Counted from the first letter of the stretch, positions 13,202 through 25,827 are shown. The stretch is 64,000 nt of DNA from Zygaena filipendulae (GCA_907165275.2 OU015664.1:5914001-5978000); one strand, 5' to 3'. Made by a program: numbers and translations. Notes: generated by a model not told the origin, from the sequence alone.

Positions 13202-13909
13202 AGCCCTTATTATGAGAATGTGTAGCACTGTATTATTCTATTAGCAATAATTCATAAAGATTTAATGTTTAGAGCCATATTATGGTTTAAAAAAAACGAG
13301 CACATAGAGCAGTGTGCCTAATTAGTTGACCACGACTGTATTTATTGGAATCCGTTGCCACTTGCCGCAGTATAATTTAAGTAGGTATGCATGTTATGTT
13401 AATAATATATATTTTTTTTATAAAAATGCGTACCAAATACAATATATTCAATTATCATGTAGGAGGCGCCATCTATTAGCAATATTTTAAAGTAATTTAC
13501 ATTCTATAATATAGAGCGAAACATTAATACGGATAAACTAGGATTATATAAATACCCAATAAAACCGAAGAAGGTTTCCCTCGTATTAACGCTAATGCTA
13601 GTACCTATACCGACCTTCTTAATATCCGCAGCCAACTCTGGTACTTGCTGAACTCACCTTTATTAAAGGAAACTAATCAAACGCAATGCTATCCAGTTGG
13701 ACCTATGGGTACATATCCAACCTAGGGTTGGGCTGATAGATATCACATAATAGTGATACGGTCACCCATTATAGAAGACATTTTGGCTGTGGTTTTCTAC
13801 AAGTTTAATACTAATGGTAAATCTGGAACTATATAGCGAACTAATTCTAAAATTACTTTCACTCATACACCGTTACCCTGTCTCTGAGTATCATATTATA
13901 TCTACTCTT
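13202..13909. other. Intergenic, no gene seen
   Basis: AT-rich; an old TIR-like word (CAGTGTGCCTAATTAGTTGA) at about 13,310 hints at another DNA-element end. Confidence 0.4.
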
Positions 13910-13971
13910 TGTAGAGTTCCCAAGGGAGTCTCGAAATTCACGCGAGTAAAACCGCGGGGGAACAGTTAGTA
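13910..13971 (-). repeat. Short core-repeat fragment, minus orientation
   Basis: AGTTCCCAAGGGAGTCTCGA and GTAAAACCGCGGGGGAACAG only. Confidence 0.55.
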
Positions 13972-14292
13972 AACAAAAAGTTATTAAATTTAATTTCATC
14001 CTAATTTTGTGTATCAATGTCTGGATAGAAAGAATATTTAGCACTTTCACTTTACACTTCGTTAAAAACAGTTACCAACAAACTTGTAGAGAATCCATTT
14101 GACACCTATCATTGTTTCATCATTGTTGAAGCACCAGCAAGATCAAATGCCACTTCGCGCATGTTCCTATTCAAGCAATCTGTTCTTTCGAAAATCTCTA
14201 TATTATTATAGTACCTAACTGTTAAATATAAACAAACGTACAATACAGTTGAATAAAATGAATGAAGTCTGTTAAAAAAATATTATTTTTTT

Positions 14293-14402
14293 ACTAGCTC
14301 TACTAGTTGTTCCCCACGATTTCACCCACGTTAATTTCAGAGTTCCCGCGGGAATTCCGGGATGGAAAATAGTCTATGTCTTTTTCTTTGTACCCCTGAT
14401 GA
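14293..14402 (+). repeat. Core-repeat fragment, plus orientation
   Basis: CTAGTTGTTCCCCACGATTT and AGTTCCCGCGGGAATTCCGG, then a truncated tail (TTTGTACCCCTGATGAATG). Confidence 0.6.
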
Positions 14403-17400
14403 ATGTTTTATTGTTTTTCCGAACCAAAAATCTGTCACTAATCGCCTTCCGGAGTGGTTTGAAAAATAAATATTACTTACAGGTGATCAATGCTGTGTCA
14501 GCGGCGAGACGTACCTAGTAGGTACCTACCACACTGCATCTTTCGCAATCCATCGACTGTTTATTATTCAGGAATGTATCATTGATATGCCTACCTATGT
14601 GCGGACACCACGGTGATTGCAATTTGCAATGAGGTACGTGCACGGTGTGTGATAGTGCACATGATCGAAATTTTAATAAATAAATAATAAGAATAATAAA
14701 ATAGTTTTGAGCCTTAATTTTATATTAAAATTATATAAACGAAAATTATGAACTGTATACAAAAGGAAGTGATTCAATGTTCTAGTACAATTAATTACTC
14801 GTAACCTAGATCCCAAGCGGTGCAGGTTTTTAAATGAGTAACTCTTTTAAGTAGAGAAGGAAAAAGAAGCAATACATGTGACCGGTGACCAACTAAGTAG
14901 ATGGCATATAAGCAAATCACAAAAATTAAATTTTAAACTAAACATGGTACATAAACTTTTACCTGTCTCATAGGGAAAAGTCCTTCTTTAGTCTTCTAGT
15001 GACACATCCTCTAGCACTTGGTCTGTACTTATATTATTGGATACCTAAGTACTTTCTTAGTCACTATTCTTTCATAAAAACTAACCACTATTATAAAACA
15101 TATCCTTTTTAAGCAATAACGAAGTAAAGCATGAAAATAAAACTAAATATTAAAAAACACGATGTGTTAAATAGTGCCACTAACTAAAAAGAATCTAAAG
15201 GGCACAAAATGTATGAGGTTAGCAACAGACATTTACAACTGAATATAAACCGCATAATAGAGGAAGCACGACAAGCAATATAACATGCAAATAATAAAAT
15301 AATAGCTTTTGACATGCTTTTAGCCGCAAATGGAATAAAGTAGCGGCATATCTCGCTTGCGTGACAAAATACTGGGATTTTCTGCACAATTTTTATTCAG
15401 TTGTCAAAAAAAGCGTATGTACATATTCTTTTTATGTAAGTAGAGGTACAATAACAAGGATATTAATAGAAGAAATCCTCCCACTACCTAACCTTAAAGT
15501 TTTTGGTCTTACCTACTTTCTTAACAGAATTCTCATAATTGTTACCAAAATACTATTTTTACACAGTTTAAATCAAAATTTCATCTCAGTGTTAATATAG
15601 AATAAATTTGTTAGAATAATTAATTAATTGTATGCATAACGGCGGCTTAAGCAAATCGCGCGCCGTAACGGACGACCTTGGCACTACATTTGTCGGAGCA
15701 GTAGTAATAAAGACAATACCGTCCCACGAGATGGTTTCATCGCGATTATAATAATATGCTCTTAACCTACACCGTCGTAGATTTGTGATAAAGTGATAGA
15801 AAATATTCAATCCTACAAATAGAATATTTTATTCGAAACTGCACAGGTTATTGTTGCCGTTTAAATAGGAAAAGCGAAGAAGAGCCGTAAGCTTTACTTA
15901 AAGCCTTTACAGGACTCATGTCGTCAGACCTCTCTGTAAAAATCATTATCGTCTAGGCCCTAGGGTATTTCACCTAAAAAGAGATCGAGAAGAGGATAAG
16001 TAAAAAATAGAGTAAATACTAGATTATGTGGATAATTCCGCAGCAATTAAACTGAATATCTACCAAAAAGTTTCGACAAAAAAAGTGACAAAAAAACTAC
16101 ATCTTCTTGGTGGTTTTAAAATTGTCTTCTGTTTTTAAATTACGTCATAATACTAGTAAAAGTAGTTGGTATTTAATATTTAGTACTGCCGGCTTACTCT
16201 TGACGCAATCGAGTAAAGGTCATACTCTTGACGTAATCGTATTAGGCTCAAATCGAACTCGAACCGAAATGAATTAAATTTTGCTACTTTTGAAGCTTTA
16301 GGATCGCGTCTCTATCGAATTTATCTATCAAATTTCTCGATTTCATTATAGGAGTCGTGTTATTGAGTTGTCGGACGTCATCTTGAGACACGGTTTCAAA
16401 TACGATTTCATTTCGATCTCAAAAGTATGTAGGTACTAAAATGACATCGAGGTCAAATCAAATCAAAGTCAAATCAAAATCGAAATCAGCCTCTAATCAT
16501 TTTCAAGAGTAAGAAGCCCCTGAATGTGAAATCTTTGGAACAAGCATACACCAAATATACGTTTCGAGCATTTTACGTCATCGCGGAGACGGAAGATGAC
16601 GGGAAGTGATTAGTGATGGAAGAAGCCATTATAGAAAAGAGACTAAAAAAATATATGTAGAATATAGAAAGGAATATAGTAGCAGATAACAGCAGATAGT
16701 TATCTGCTATTGTAAATGATACCTGACTAACTGATGATGATAACATAACACGATATAACTGAAGGCAGGGAAAGGTATTACCGAGACTACTAGCTGAGCG
16801 ACCTAGAAACTATTACAATTAATTGCACCAACATAGAAGTTGTACAGCATACCAGATATCCGTAGGGAACACGGAGCAGTGCCTGGGACTTGCGACCCAG
16901 GTGTAGGTTTAATGGGGCCCCTTTACAATGCATGAACGCTCACCTCCACTGCCCGTGCTCCCGACTTCTCGCCGATATATACAAAAATTCAATTTCATAG
17001 AAAACAGGCCTAAAAAATAAAAATATTGTTTTTAGACACCTATTAAAATAGTATTAACTTTTTGGGCGCTAAATAGTATTGTTACCTCATTCTGACATAA
17101 CATTTTGAACAACACATTAAAAATCCGGTCATATCTAAAAGTAGTCCTTAAAACATTCTTACTAAGCAAAGACGATACCTACGACGATTTCTTTGTGGTA
17201 AATGAGGAATTTCGATGCGTAGGAATGTTAAAAGTGTCGCGTTGTTTGCCGACGAACGCTCCACTTAGACAAACGGCCACTCCTATCAAAGGACGACGAA
17301 TACCACAAAAAGTTGGTACTTTTGTGATGTTATCCAATGTGTTATCCTTACTTATGTACTACTTACGAGTAGCATCTATAGATGTTTATGTTAGATACTC

Positions 17401-17697
17401 GTATGGTGTAACACGATAAATATGTTACAAGGACAAGACTTCGATGGAGGCTTGTTATTATGTCGTTACGCGTCGATAGGACTATAAAGTATAGCTCAAT
17501 AAAAAGTATATACATATAAATGAAGGTTTAGGATATTTTATTATTCGTGTTATGCTAATATTTAAGTATAAATTATTTTAAAATCTACCTACGAGATTAC
17601 ATCGGATGTATAATATTTAATTAATGTAGGCAAGTACCTACCAAATACTTATTATATCATATTCTCACATTCATACATAATTATTCATATTATTCGA
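14403..17697. other. Intergenic, no confirmed gene
   Basis: The longest frame is 104 codons (17105-17419, +). It matches no family, has no splice support and ordinary AT-rich composition, so I do not call it. A GC-richer stretch at 16,866-16,972 (GGAGCAGTGCCTGGGACTTG ... CACTGCCCGTGCTCCC) could be a small repeat. Confidence 0.45.
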
Positions 17698-17937
17698 CGA
17701 CCCGATTAGCGCAGTAGGTCATTATGCCTACCCGCTAATCAAGAGGTTCCCGGTTCGATTCCCGGTGGGGGACGGACTTTGTGTAATGAACACAGGGTTC
17801 CATTTTCTAGTCTGGGCGTGTATATTATATATCTGTAGTATAATTGCTTGGTTTCCACGACACAAGCTTATAGCTTAGTGTGCGATCAAGTAGATCTGTG
17901 TGTTGTGACTTGTGAAGTGGATTTATTATCATTATTA
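17698..17937 (+). mobile_element. tRNA-derived SINE
   Basis: A tRNA-like head has an A-box (TAGCGCAGTAGG) and a perfect B-box (GGTTCGATTCC at 17752). It is followed by a non-tRNA body rich in TG and an AT-rich tail with TTATTATCATTATTAT. The would-be acceptor stem does not pair, so it is not a tRNA gene. The body layout is common in lepidopteran SINEs. Confidence 0.8.
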
Positions 17938-18024
17938 TATTAGACCTTACTTATAATATTTACTATCGACTATAGGTAGCTGTTCCCCGACTTCCCCGTG
18001 ATATTTCCACATGAGTATCTCAGT

Positions 18025-18413
18025 AAAAGTCCGTTTATATCTACAGAGATTGAGCATGCCAGACACGTTCCACGATATTCTCCATTACAGTGCGTATTAA
18101 CGTACCTACATATTTATCTATCGTAAAACGGTCGCGCAGAGGCCGACAGACACGGGTCGTGCCCGGCCAGTATTAGCGGAAAGAATATTTTGTCTGCCCG
18201 GTTCATGTCTGTATATGTCTGAGGCTATATCCCGACTGTGTGAATAGAGCATCGGAACTTTGCAGAACGTGAAATTTCGAAGAACGTTTATTTACATCTG
18301 AGCGTGCCAGACACGTTCCGTGGCACGCTCAGATGTAAATAAACGGTGTATGTCAGTGTCTGCCACGGAACATGTCTGGCTCGCTCAATGTCTGTAGATA
18401 TTAACGAACCTTA
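18025..18413. mobile_element. Foldback MITE (ATTGAGCGTGCCAGACACG family), copy 1
   Basis: The left end GTCCGTTTATATCTACAGA(G)ATTGAG and the right end CTCAATGTCTGTAGATATTAACGAAC are inverted. Inside are GCCAGACACGTTCC repeats and a perfect 25-bp hairpin at 18285-18345. The 44.1 kb element is a close relative. Confidence 0.82.
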
Positions 18414-20655
18414 AACCAGTATAGATTATTAAAATTGTTGATTTACAAATTAGCTTAACTTTAACAACGAAACTATTGCAGTCTCGTTCAACAGCAACTG
18501 TTGCTCATTTACACAAAAGTTGTTGAGTTTTCCAGTGCGGACACACGAACATTCGCATTATTTTTAATATTAAATAGATAGTTAGGATTTGTTTACCTTG
18601 TACATAATACATATAATAAGTATTACCTAACTAGTTAAAACTAGGATATGGCTAGTAAGTAGTTACAATAAAATCAATGTCACGTATTTAATTGGTGAGA
18701 ATGAGATCTGCGACCTTTAGTTTACGACTTATGAGGACCAAGAATTCATAAAGACCAGTCTTGCAATAGCTAAATATCAGTAAAACCTCTCATAAATTTC
18801 GCAAAAATAATAATGTTTCGCACAAATAGTGAAAAAAACGCGATATACCAACCGGTTCTATAATATGAGCATTCCCGACAGCAGTGAATGTCAAGTAAAT
18901 TAGCTAGGTACTTTAAAATATAAGAGTTCAGCTTTTTAAGAAAATACTGAAATACATAGATACTTATTTTTAGAATATAAGTATTTTTAGCAGTGACAAT
19001 ATACCTACTTACCTAATTGTTTCGATATCTATCATATTAAAACAGTCCTGCCATCCGTCCTGTTTTCCCAGGACATGTCCTGATTTTTGGGTTGTCCTCG
19101 GGTGTTCTGGATACTTTTTAAATAGCGTCCTAGTTATAAAATTAACTCACCACTACAGTACTACAGTACTGCCTCCAGTCTTACATTTACTTGAAGATAC
19201 TTTCCTAAACAATTGTAAATGCTGATATTAGGAATTTAATTTTAATTGACCCTGTTTTTCTTTTTTTAACCTAAAAATCCGGGTATTCTATATTTGGGGG
19301 TGGCAACCCTACCTTGCTTTAACCTCTGCCTTCCCCAATGTGGGTAACGGTTTACATTATTGACGCGTCACGTATCGTTTGACAAGTGGGCATTAATGAT
19401 GTTACGTGGCCATTATACGGCGTGCAAGGCAGCCACGGGACGGTTCGGAAAGCGTGGATAATGCAAGCTTTCTGTTTTCACATCAATGACGGCTGTTAAC
19501 ACACCTACTTGGTGGCTATATTTGTTGAAAACCGCTCATTTAGAATTAATAGCTCATAGAGCTCATAGATCTAACAAGTGATCATAGAACTGTGAACTAC
19601 TTTACCTTCTACATATCTACCTACACGGTAACTTTGCGTCATTATTGCCATTTTCTATCGAGTGTATCAATTGGTCAAAAATCTTATTAAAAACGATGAG
19701 ATTCTATTTCTAGAAGAACCTTTGAAGTCAGGACACGGGAAAATATAGTTATGTACAATATAGGCGATTGTACCTATCCCTTGAAATAAGAACAATTTTA
19801 TTGTTTACTGTGAATAATTAATAATAATTTTATTTGATTTACTGTGAATTTAAACGGCTGGACACTGCCGCGTGTAAATTTAGAATGTGCCATCAGGTAT
19901 CATTTAAAATCGTATATATTATGTAATATGTAAGTAAGTATATCTAGTTACACAAAATTACGTCTAGCATAGTATTATATTATCTGTGGTCTAGTAGTTA
20001 GCGCGTGAGATCTTCTATTCAAAGTACAATTTCCGCTCAAAACGTCGGTTTCATGCAAACAACAATATTTTTTGTGCTGCAATTTCGAATGGAATATTAA
20101 ATTAAACTAACGCTCTATGTACCTATTGTATAATCTCTATGGTATACCTATTCATTTCACGAGTCAGTGTATAGGTATCTCCTTTAAACTTGTACCTATA
20201 GGAACGAGTATAAATCTTCATTAGGTAAATCACAGACACAGCGTTTCGTAGGACAATCACCTCAGATAAGTTGTTTATTTTATCCTTTGAACCGTAACTT
20301 ATGAGTCAGCCAAGCGCTTATTCTTCGGAGTGCTAGTTACGATAATTATATTTTATACGTAATGTGAAAAGATCTGTTCCCTGATTTACATACACCATCG
20401 CCGATTCACCTAATCAATCATCTTAGAGCACAGCTCGTGAAGCTGGCACCAACCAGTATACCTAATTACGTAAAAAATTTTTTTAACTCCTGTTGCACAT
20501 TATTAGTCCACAAAATATTAATCATCAACGACGCCCATGTAATTTTTTCCCAAAGTTTTTTCTTCCTCCTGTCAAAAAGCAAGTACGCGGTCTTTACAAG
20601 TTGCTCTTACGCGGATGTGCACGCGCAGCGACGATATGGATTCTGGATATATTAT
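18414..20655. other. Intergenic, no gene seen
   Basis: AT-rich, with a less AT-rich patch at about 19,400-19,465. No coding or RNA gene recognised. Confidence 0.5.
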
Positions 20656-20836
20656 ACTAGCTTTTCCCCCGGTTACACCCGTGGTAATTTCGGAGTTTCC
20701 GCGGGAATTCCAGGTTACACTTACCCAGGGATAATGTAGCATTCTAATGGTGAAAGAATATTTGAAATCGGTTCAGTAGTTTTTGAGTTTATTCGTTACA
20801 AACACACAAATCTTTCCTCCTTATAAAATTATAGTG
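20656..20836 (+). repeat. Core repeat, plus orientation
   Basis: ACTAGCTTTTCCCCCGGTTA, AGTTTCCGCGGGAATTCCAG, TTCAGTAGTTTTTGAGTTTA and CTCCTTATAAAATTATAGTG. Confidence 0.65.
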
Positions 20837-21269
20837 ATATTATGACCTTCTGCATTATCTTCTCTTAAATATCTATTTATCGTTTCTAGACTCGCCTTTA
20901 GTTGTAATCATGAATGTAATTATTTTGTTTGTTTGTTTGTTTGTGTACCTACCTACAACATACAAATACAAAGCAAGTCCACTTGCTGGCAGCTGTGGCA
21001 GCTGTTGGCAGTTCCGATGTTTTCGGCAGTAGGTAGGTATTAGGTAAGTGTCATGTCACATTGGATTATCAAATATAGTGTTACAACACGCGTGATATTT
21101 CGATCACCGAGGTATCTTTGATCGATTGTGACATTGTGCGCGACGCGGTGATCGACAGTCCGCACATGACGCGGCGGCCGCTCCTGATACTTTCGCGACT
21201 TTCACCCGAGACACGCGGCACGGCGCTTGCGTACCTAACACAACTCACTAAACAAATAAACCTATATGA
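20837..21269. other. Intergenic with a CpG-rich patch, no gene called
   Basis: About 21,085-21,235 is CpG-rich with open frames on both strands (60 codons on +, part of 171 on -). No family similarity is visible. Confidence 0.4.
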
Positions 21270-21503
21270 ACAATCTATACATATAAAATGCCTTGACTGA
21301 TGGATCAACGCACAGCCTAATCTGCTGATCGTAGATACCTGAAACTTGGAGGGTGTGTTCTTTGTGTGACGTAAGCATCCGATAAGAATGGATTTTTGAA
21401 AATTCAATCCCAAGGAGTGAAAAGGGGTTGCCAAGTTTGTATAGAACAATTCTGCGGGAACTCCAAATTTATCGCGGGTGGAACCGCGTGGGACAGCTAG
21501 TAT
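21270..21503 (-). repeat. Related repeat with CTGATGGATCAACGCACAGCC end
   Basis: GACTGATGGATCAACGCACA, CCTGAAACTTGGAGGGTGTG, GCATCCGATAAGAA and a GGTGGAACCGCGTGGGACAG end. It shares its first 150 bp with 48755-49031. Confidence 0.65.
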
Positions 21504-22290
21504 ATACATATAATAGGTACAAACAACTAAAGCCATAGACCTTGGTATTTTTATCCTATAAACAATTATAACTTCCAAATAAATTCCAAAATTCATGCAG
21601 TTGAAACCGAGGGGAAAAAATCGTCAGTAAGTACCTACCTATAGTAGGTACCTACATTGTAAAAGCATCAATAAAGAAATTAAGTAGACCTACAATAGTA
21701 TAACGTCATTCTATTTTAAAAACGTTGCCGTTAAAACGCTGCTTTCTCCCACTTTTTAATTTATTTAAGGTGGGTCTAAAGGTCTAGTTTTCATACAAAC
21801 TGCCGTAGCTATATTAAAGGCATTCCGCCTGTTTTTATTTATTAGACTTCATTTAATAAAATACTACTACTTGTTACGATAACGCACAGCCCAAAATCTT
21901 TGCATATAGTGAAGAAATAACATAATTACAATCATTTCAAAATGAATTAAATTTCGGTCGAACCTTTGCTTGTGTGAGAGAACGAATACACTATAAGTGT
22001 ACGAAAATGGCGGCCCGGTCTATAAACAGCTGTAGTTTGGCTGTAGACTGACAAGTCCCCCGAATGCAGTAGTTTGTAGTGAATTCCAAAAAGATCACAA
22101 GGTGGCGCGGCGTTGAGCCGTGAGTTTTGACAATTTTACCTAACAAGATAATTTAGAATTGTATTTGAAAATATACCTATTACTGATGTAGTAGGTAGTA
22201 GGTACCTATTAGTAGCCGAAGCGAATACAAATAACTTGTGGAAAGTTGGAAAAGACGTTTTGGTTCTGAGGTATAACTTACGGGTACAAG
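21504..22290. other. Intergenic, no gene seen
   Basis: AT-rich spacer between a core repeat and the foldback that precedes the satellite. Confidence 0.5.
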
Positions 22291-22347
22291 CTTAGATAAA
22301 TGATTGGTCTCCGCCGGAGCGCAGCGGAGACCAATCATTTATCTAAG
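22291..22347. mobile_element. 57-bp perfect palindromic foldback with 9-bp flanking direct repeats
   Basis: The 24-bp left arm begins CTTAGATAAATGATTGGTCT, is separated by a 9-nt loop CGGAGCGCA, and is followed by its exact complement. GGGTACAAG occurs immediately before the left arm and again at the right edge, like a target-site duplication. It lies 240 bp before the 100-bp array. Confidence 0.7.
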
Positions 22348-22584
22348 GGTACAAGTATTTTTACATTTTTGTGTTGAATAAATTCTTGCTATCTCTTTCT
22401 TGTTTTCACGATGAGTAAAAGAGAGAGACCATATTTTCGAAAGGTTGTAACTCACCACGGCCCGGGGTGATAAAATTCAGCGTTTATCTCCAAATTCTCC
22501 GATGCAATGAAAAGAATATTTTTATTGTGTCTTATGTGACCACGTGATGCAATTTTTTCATACCTTCAATTTTTTTTTTGTAAA

Positions 22585-24780
22585 GCTTATATCTCGGAAC
22601 TACAAGTTACAGACCCATCGTGTTGGTACTCAAACTTCATGTTTTCGTGATATCTATATGATCACGTGATCAAATATTCGATAGGCTATATCTCGGAAAC
22701 TACAAGTTACAGACCCATCGTGTTGGTACTCAAACTTCATGTTTTCGTCATATCTATGTGATCACGTGATCAAATTTTCGATAGGCTATATCTCGGAAAC
22801 TACAAGTTACAGACCCATCGTGTTGGTACTCAAACTTTATGTTTTCGTGATATCTATGTGATCACGTGATCAAATATTCGATAGGCTATATCTCGGAAAC
22901 TACAAGTTACAGACCCATCGTGTTGGTACTCAAACTTCATGTTTTCGTGATATCTATGTGATCACGTGGTCAAATTTTCGATAGCCAATATCTCGGAAAC
23001 TACAAGTTACAGACCCATCGTGTTGGTACTCAAACTTCATGTTTTCGTGATATCTATGTGATCACGTGGTCAAATTTTCGATAGCCAATATCTCGGAAAC
23101 TACAAGTTACAGACCCATCGTGTTGGTACTCAAACTTCATGTTTTCGTCATATCTATGTGATCACGTGGTCAAATTTTCGATAGCCAATATCTCGGAAAC
23201 TACAAGTTACAGACCCATCGTGTTGGTACTCAAACTTCATGTTTTCGTCATATCTATGTGATCACGTGATCAAATTTTCGATAGGCTATATCTCGGAAAC
23301 TACAAGTTACAGACCCATCGTGTTGGTACTCAAACTTTATGTTTTCGTGATATCTATGTGATCACGTGATCAAATATTCGATAGGCTATATCTCGGAAAC
23401 TACAAGTTACAGACCCATCGTGTTGGTACTCAAACTTCATGTTTTCGTCATATCTATGTGATCACGTGATCAAATATTCGATAGGCTATATCTCGGAAAC
23501 TACAAGTTACAGACCCATCGTGTTGGTACTCAAACTTCATGTTTTCGTCATATCTATGTGATCACGTGATCAAATATTCGATAGGCTATATCTCGGAAAC
23601 TACAAGTTACAGACCCATCGTGTTGGTACTCAAACTTCATGTTTTCGTCATATCTATGTGATCACGTGGTCAAATTTTCGATAGCCAATATCTCGGAAAG
23701 TACAAGTTACAGACCCATCGTGTTGGTACTCAAACTTCATGTTTTCGTGATATCTATGTGATCACGTGGTCAAATTTTCGATAGCCAATATCTCGGAAAC
23801 TACAAGTTACAGACCCATCGTGTTGGTACTCAAACTTCATGTTTTCGTGATATCTATGTGATCACGTAGTCAAATTTTCGATACCCAATATCTCGGAATC
23901 TACAAGTTACAGACCCATCGTGTTGGTACTCAAACTTCATGTTTTCGTGATATCTATGTGAGCACGTGGTCAAATTTTCGATAGCCAATATCTCGGAAAC
24001 TACAAGTTACAGACCCATCGTGTTGGTACTCAAACTTCATGTTTTCGTCATATCTATGTGATCACGTGGTCAAATTTTCGATAGCCAATATCTCGGAAAC
24101 TACAAGTTACAGACCCATCGTGTTGGTACTCAAACTTCATGTTTTCGTCATATCTATGTGATCACGTGGTCAAATTTTCGATAGCCAATATCTCGGAAAC
24201 TACAAGTTACAGACCCATCGTGTTGGTACTCAAACTTCATGTTTTCGTCATATCTATGTGATCACGTGGTCAAATTTTCGATAGCCAATATCTCGGAAAC
24301 TACAAGTTACAGACCCATCGTGTTGGTACTCAAACTTCATGTTTTCGTGATATCTATGTGATCACGTGATTAAATCTTCGATAGCCTGTATCTCGGAAAC
24401 TACAAGTTACAGACCCATCGTGTTGGTACTCAAACTTCATGTTTTCGTGATATCTATGTGATCACGTGATCAAATCTTCGATAGCCTGTATTTCGGAAAC
24501 TACAAGTTACAGACCCATCGTGTTGGTACTCAAACTTCATGTTTTCGTGATATCTATATGATCACGTGATCAAATTTTCGATAGCCTATATCTCGGAAAC
24601 TACAAGTTACAGACCCATCGTGTTGGTACTCAAACTTCATGTTTTCGTCATATCTATGTGATCACGTGATCAAATATTCGATAGGCTATATCTCGGAAAC
24701 TACAAGTTACAGACCCATCGTGTTGGTACTCAAACTTCATGTTTTCGTGATATCTATGTGCTCACGTGGTCAAATTTTCG
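22585..24780. repeat. Tandem array, 22 units of exactly 100 bp, each with a CACGTG E-box
   Basis: The block TGTTGGTACT recurs at 22621, 22721, 22821 and so on to 24721 with no indel in 22 copies. Each unit carries TATCTCGGAAACTACAAG, ACAGACCCATCGTGTTGG, TTCATGTTTTCGT and a palindromic (G)ATCACGTGAT or ATCACGTGGT. Units differ at few positions: GGCTATA against GCCAATA or GCCTGTA, and GTGATC against GTGGTC. CACGTG is intact in 21 of 22 units (the 23,861 unit has CACGTA). A decayed, out-of-register unit precedes the array (CACGTG at 22541). The period is not a multiple of three and no frame stays open, so it is non-coding satellite DNA. Function is unknown. Confidence 0.97.
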
Positions 24781-24920
24781 GAAGTTTATTTTTTTCAGAC
24801 AATAATCTAATACTGAATGCCATTTTACAAAAAAATACCCTCCGTTACACTCTGTATAAGATAGATTTTACTATTGTATTTTTTTCCAAATGATGTAATG
24901 GTTCACTCATTGCTATTTAC

Positions 24921-25290
24921 AAGCTGACCCCCGCGGTTTCATCCACGGTAATTTCGGAGCACTCGCGGGAATTCCGGGATAAAAAATAGGTACCCTATGT
25001 CACTTAAGATCACTGCAGCTTTTAATTATGAAAGAATTTTTAGAATCAGTTCAGTAGATCCAGAGATTACCCACTACAATCTCACAAACTCACGTACTCA
25101 CAAACTCCGGAGTCCCCGAGGGATTTCCGGGATAAAAAGTACCCTGTATCACTCTGGATCACTGTATAGCTCCCTATAAGTGAAAGAATTTTCAAAATCG
25201 GTTGAGTAGATCTAGAGATTATCCCCTACAAACGTCACAAACTCACAAACCCACAAACTCATAAACTTTTGCTCTTTATAATACTAGTAT
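24921..25290 (+). repeat. Core repeat, plus, with a duplicated middle
   Basis: Two successive CCGGGATAAAAA(GT)ACCCT-type cores (24,975 and 25,130) lie in one copy, each followed by a TCAGTAGATC / GAGTAGATCTAGAGATTA box. The end is TATAATACTAGTA. Confidence 0.7.
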
Positions 25291-25378
25291 ACATTATCTC
25301 CTTGATACTGAAGTCAAAGAAATACAATAAATAAAATTGATGCAGGCAAACCCGCAGCAGGATCAACTGCTAGTAAAA

Positions 25379-25595
25379 TCCTACTAATATTATCAACGCG
25401 AAAGTTTGTAAGTTTGTATAGATGGATGGATGGATGTTTGTTAATCTTTCACGCAAAAACTACTGGATGGATTTAAATTAAACTTTACAATAATATAGCT
25501 TATACATCAGATTAACACATAGGGTACTTTATATCCCGGAATTCCCGCGGGAACTCTGAAATTAACGCGGGTGAAACCGCGAGGCACAACTAGTA
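25379..25595 (-). repeat. Core repeat, minus orientation, complete
   Basis: TCCTACTAATATTATCAACG to GTGAAACCGCGAGGCACAAC and TAGTA. It is the closest relative of the 3.16 kb copy, including CTACTGGATGGATTTAAAT. Confidence 0.78.
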
Positions 25596-25827
25596 CATTA
25601 AGTATAATTTATTACAAACTGAGACTGAGATTCGCTCGCACTCGCGTGAGTTTCGGAATTCCCGCAGGAACTCTAAACTTCTTTTATTCTTCTTCTTACA
25701 ATAACAAACATAATAAAAAAAGAATTAGCGAAATTGATCGAGCCGTTCACGCGTGATGCTGTGCCCGTAACGTAACCAAGTGAAATAGGGATTAATTTTT
25801 TATATATATACCTATTCATATATTATA

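Noticed and set aside
17105..17419. 104-codon plus-strand frame
   Set aside because: No family similarity, signal, splice context or composition change to support it.
17698..17773. tRNA gene with a good B-box
   Set aside because: The acceptor and anticodon stems do not pair and a SINE-like body follows.
21081..21596. 171-codon minus-strand open frame
   Set aside because: Two thirds of it lies in a core repeat (21270-21503), where similar frames arise by chance.
22585..24780. Regular repeats as a CRISPR array
   Set aside because: The whole 100-bp unit repeats; there are no unique spacers, and the setting is a eukaryotic genome.
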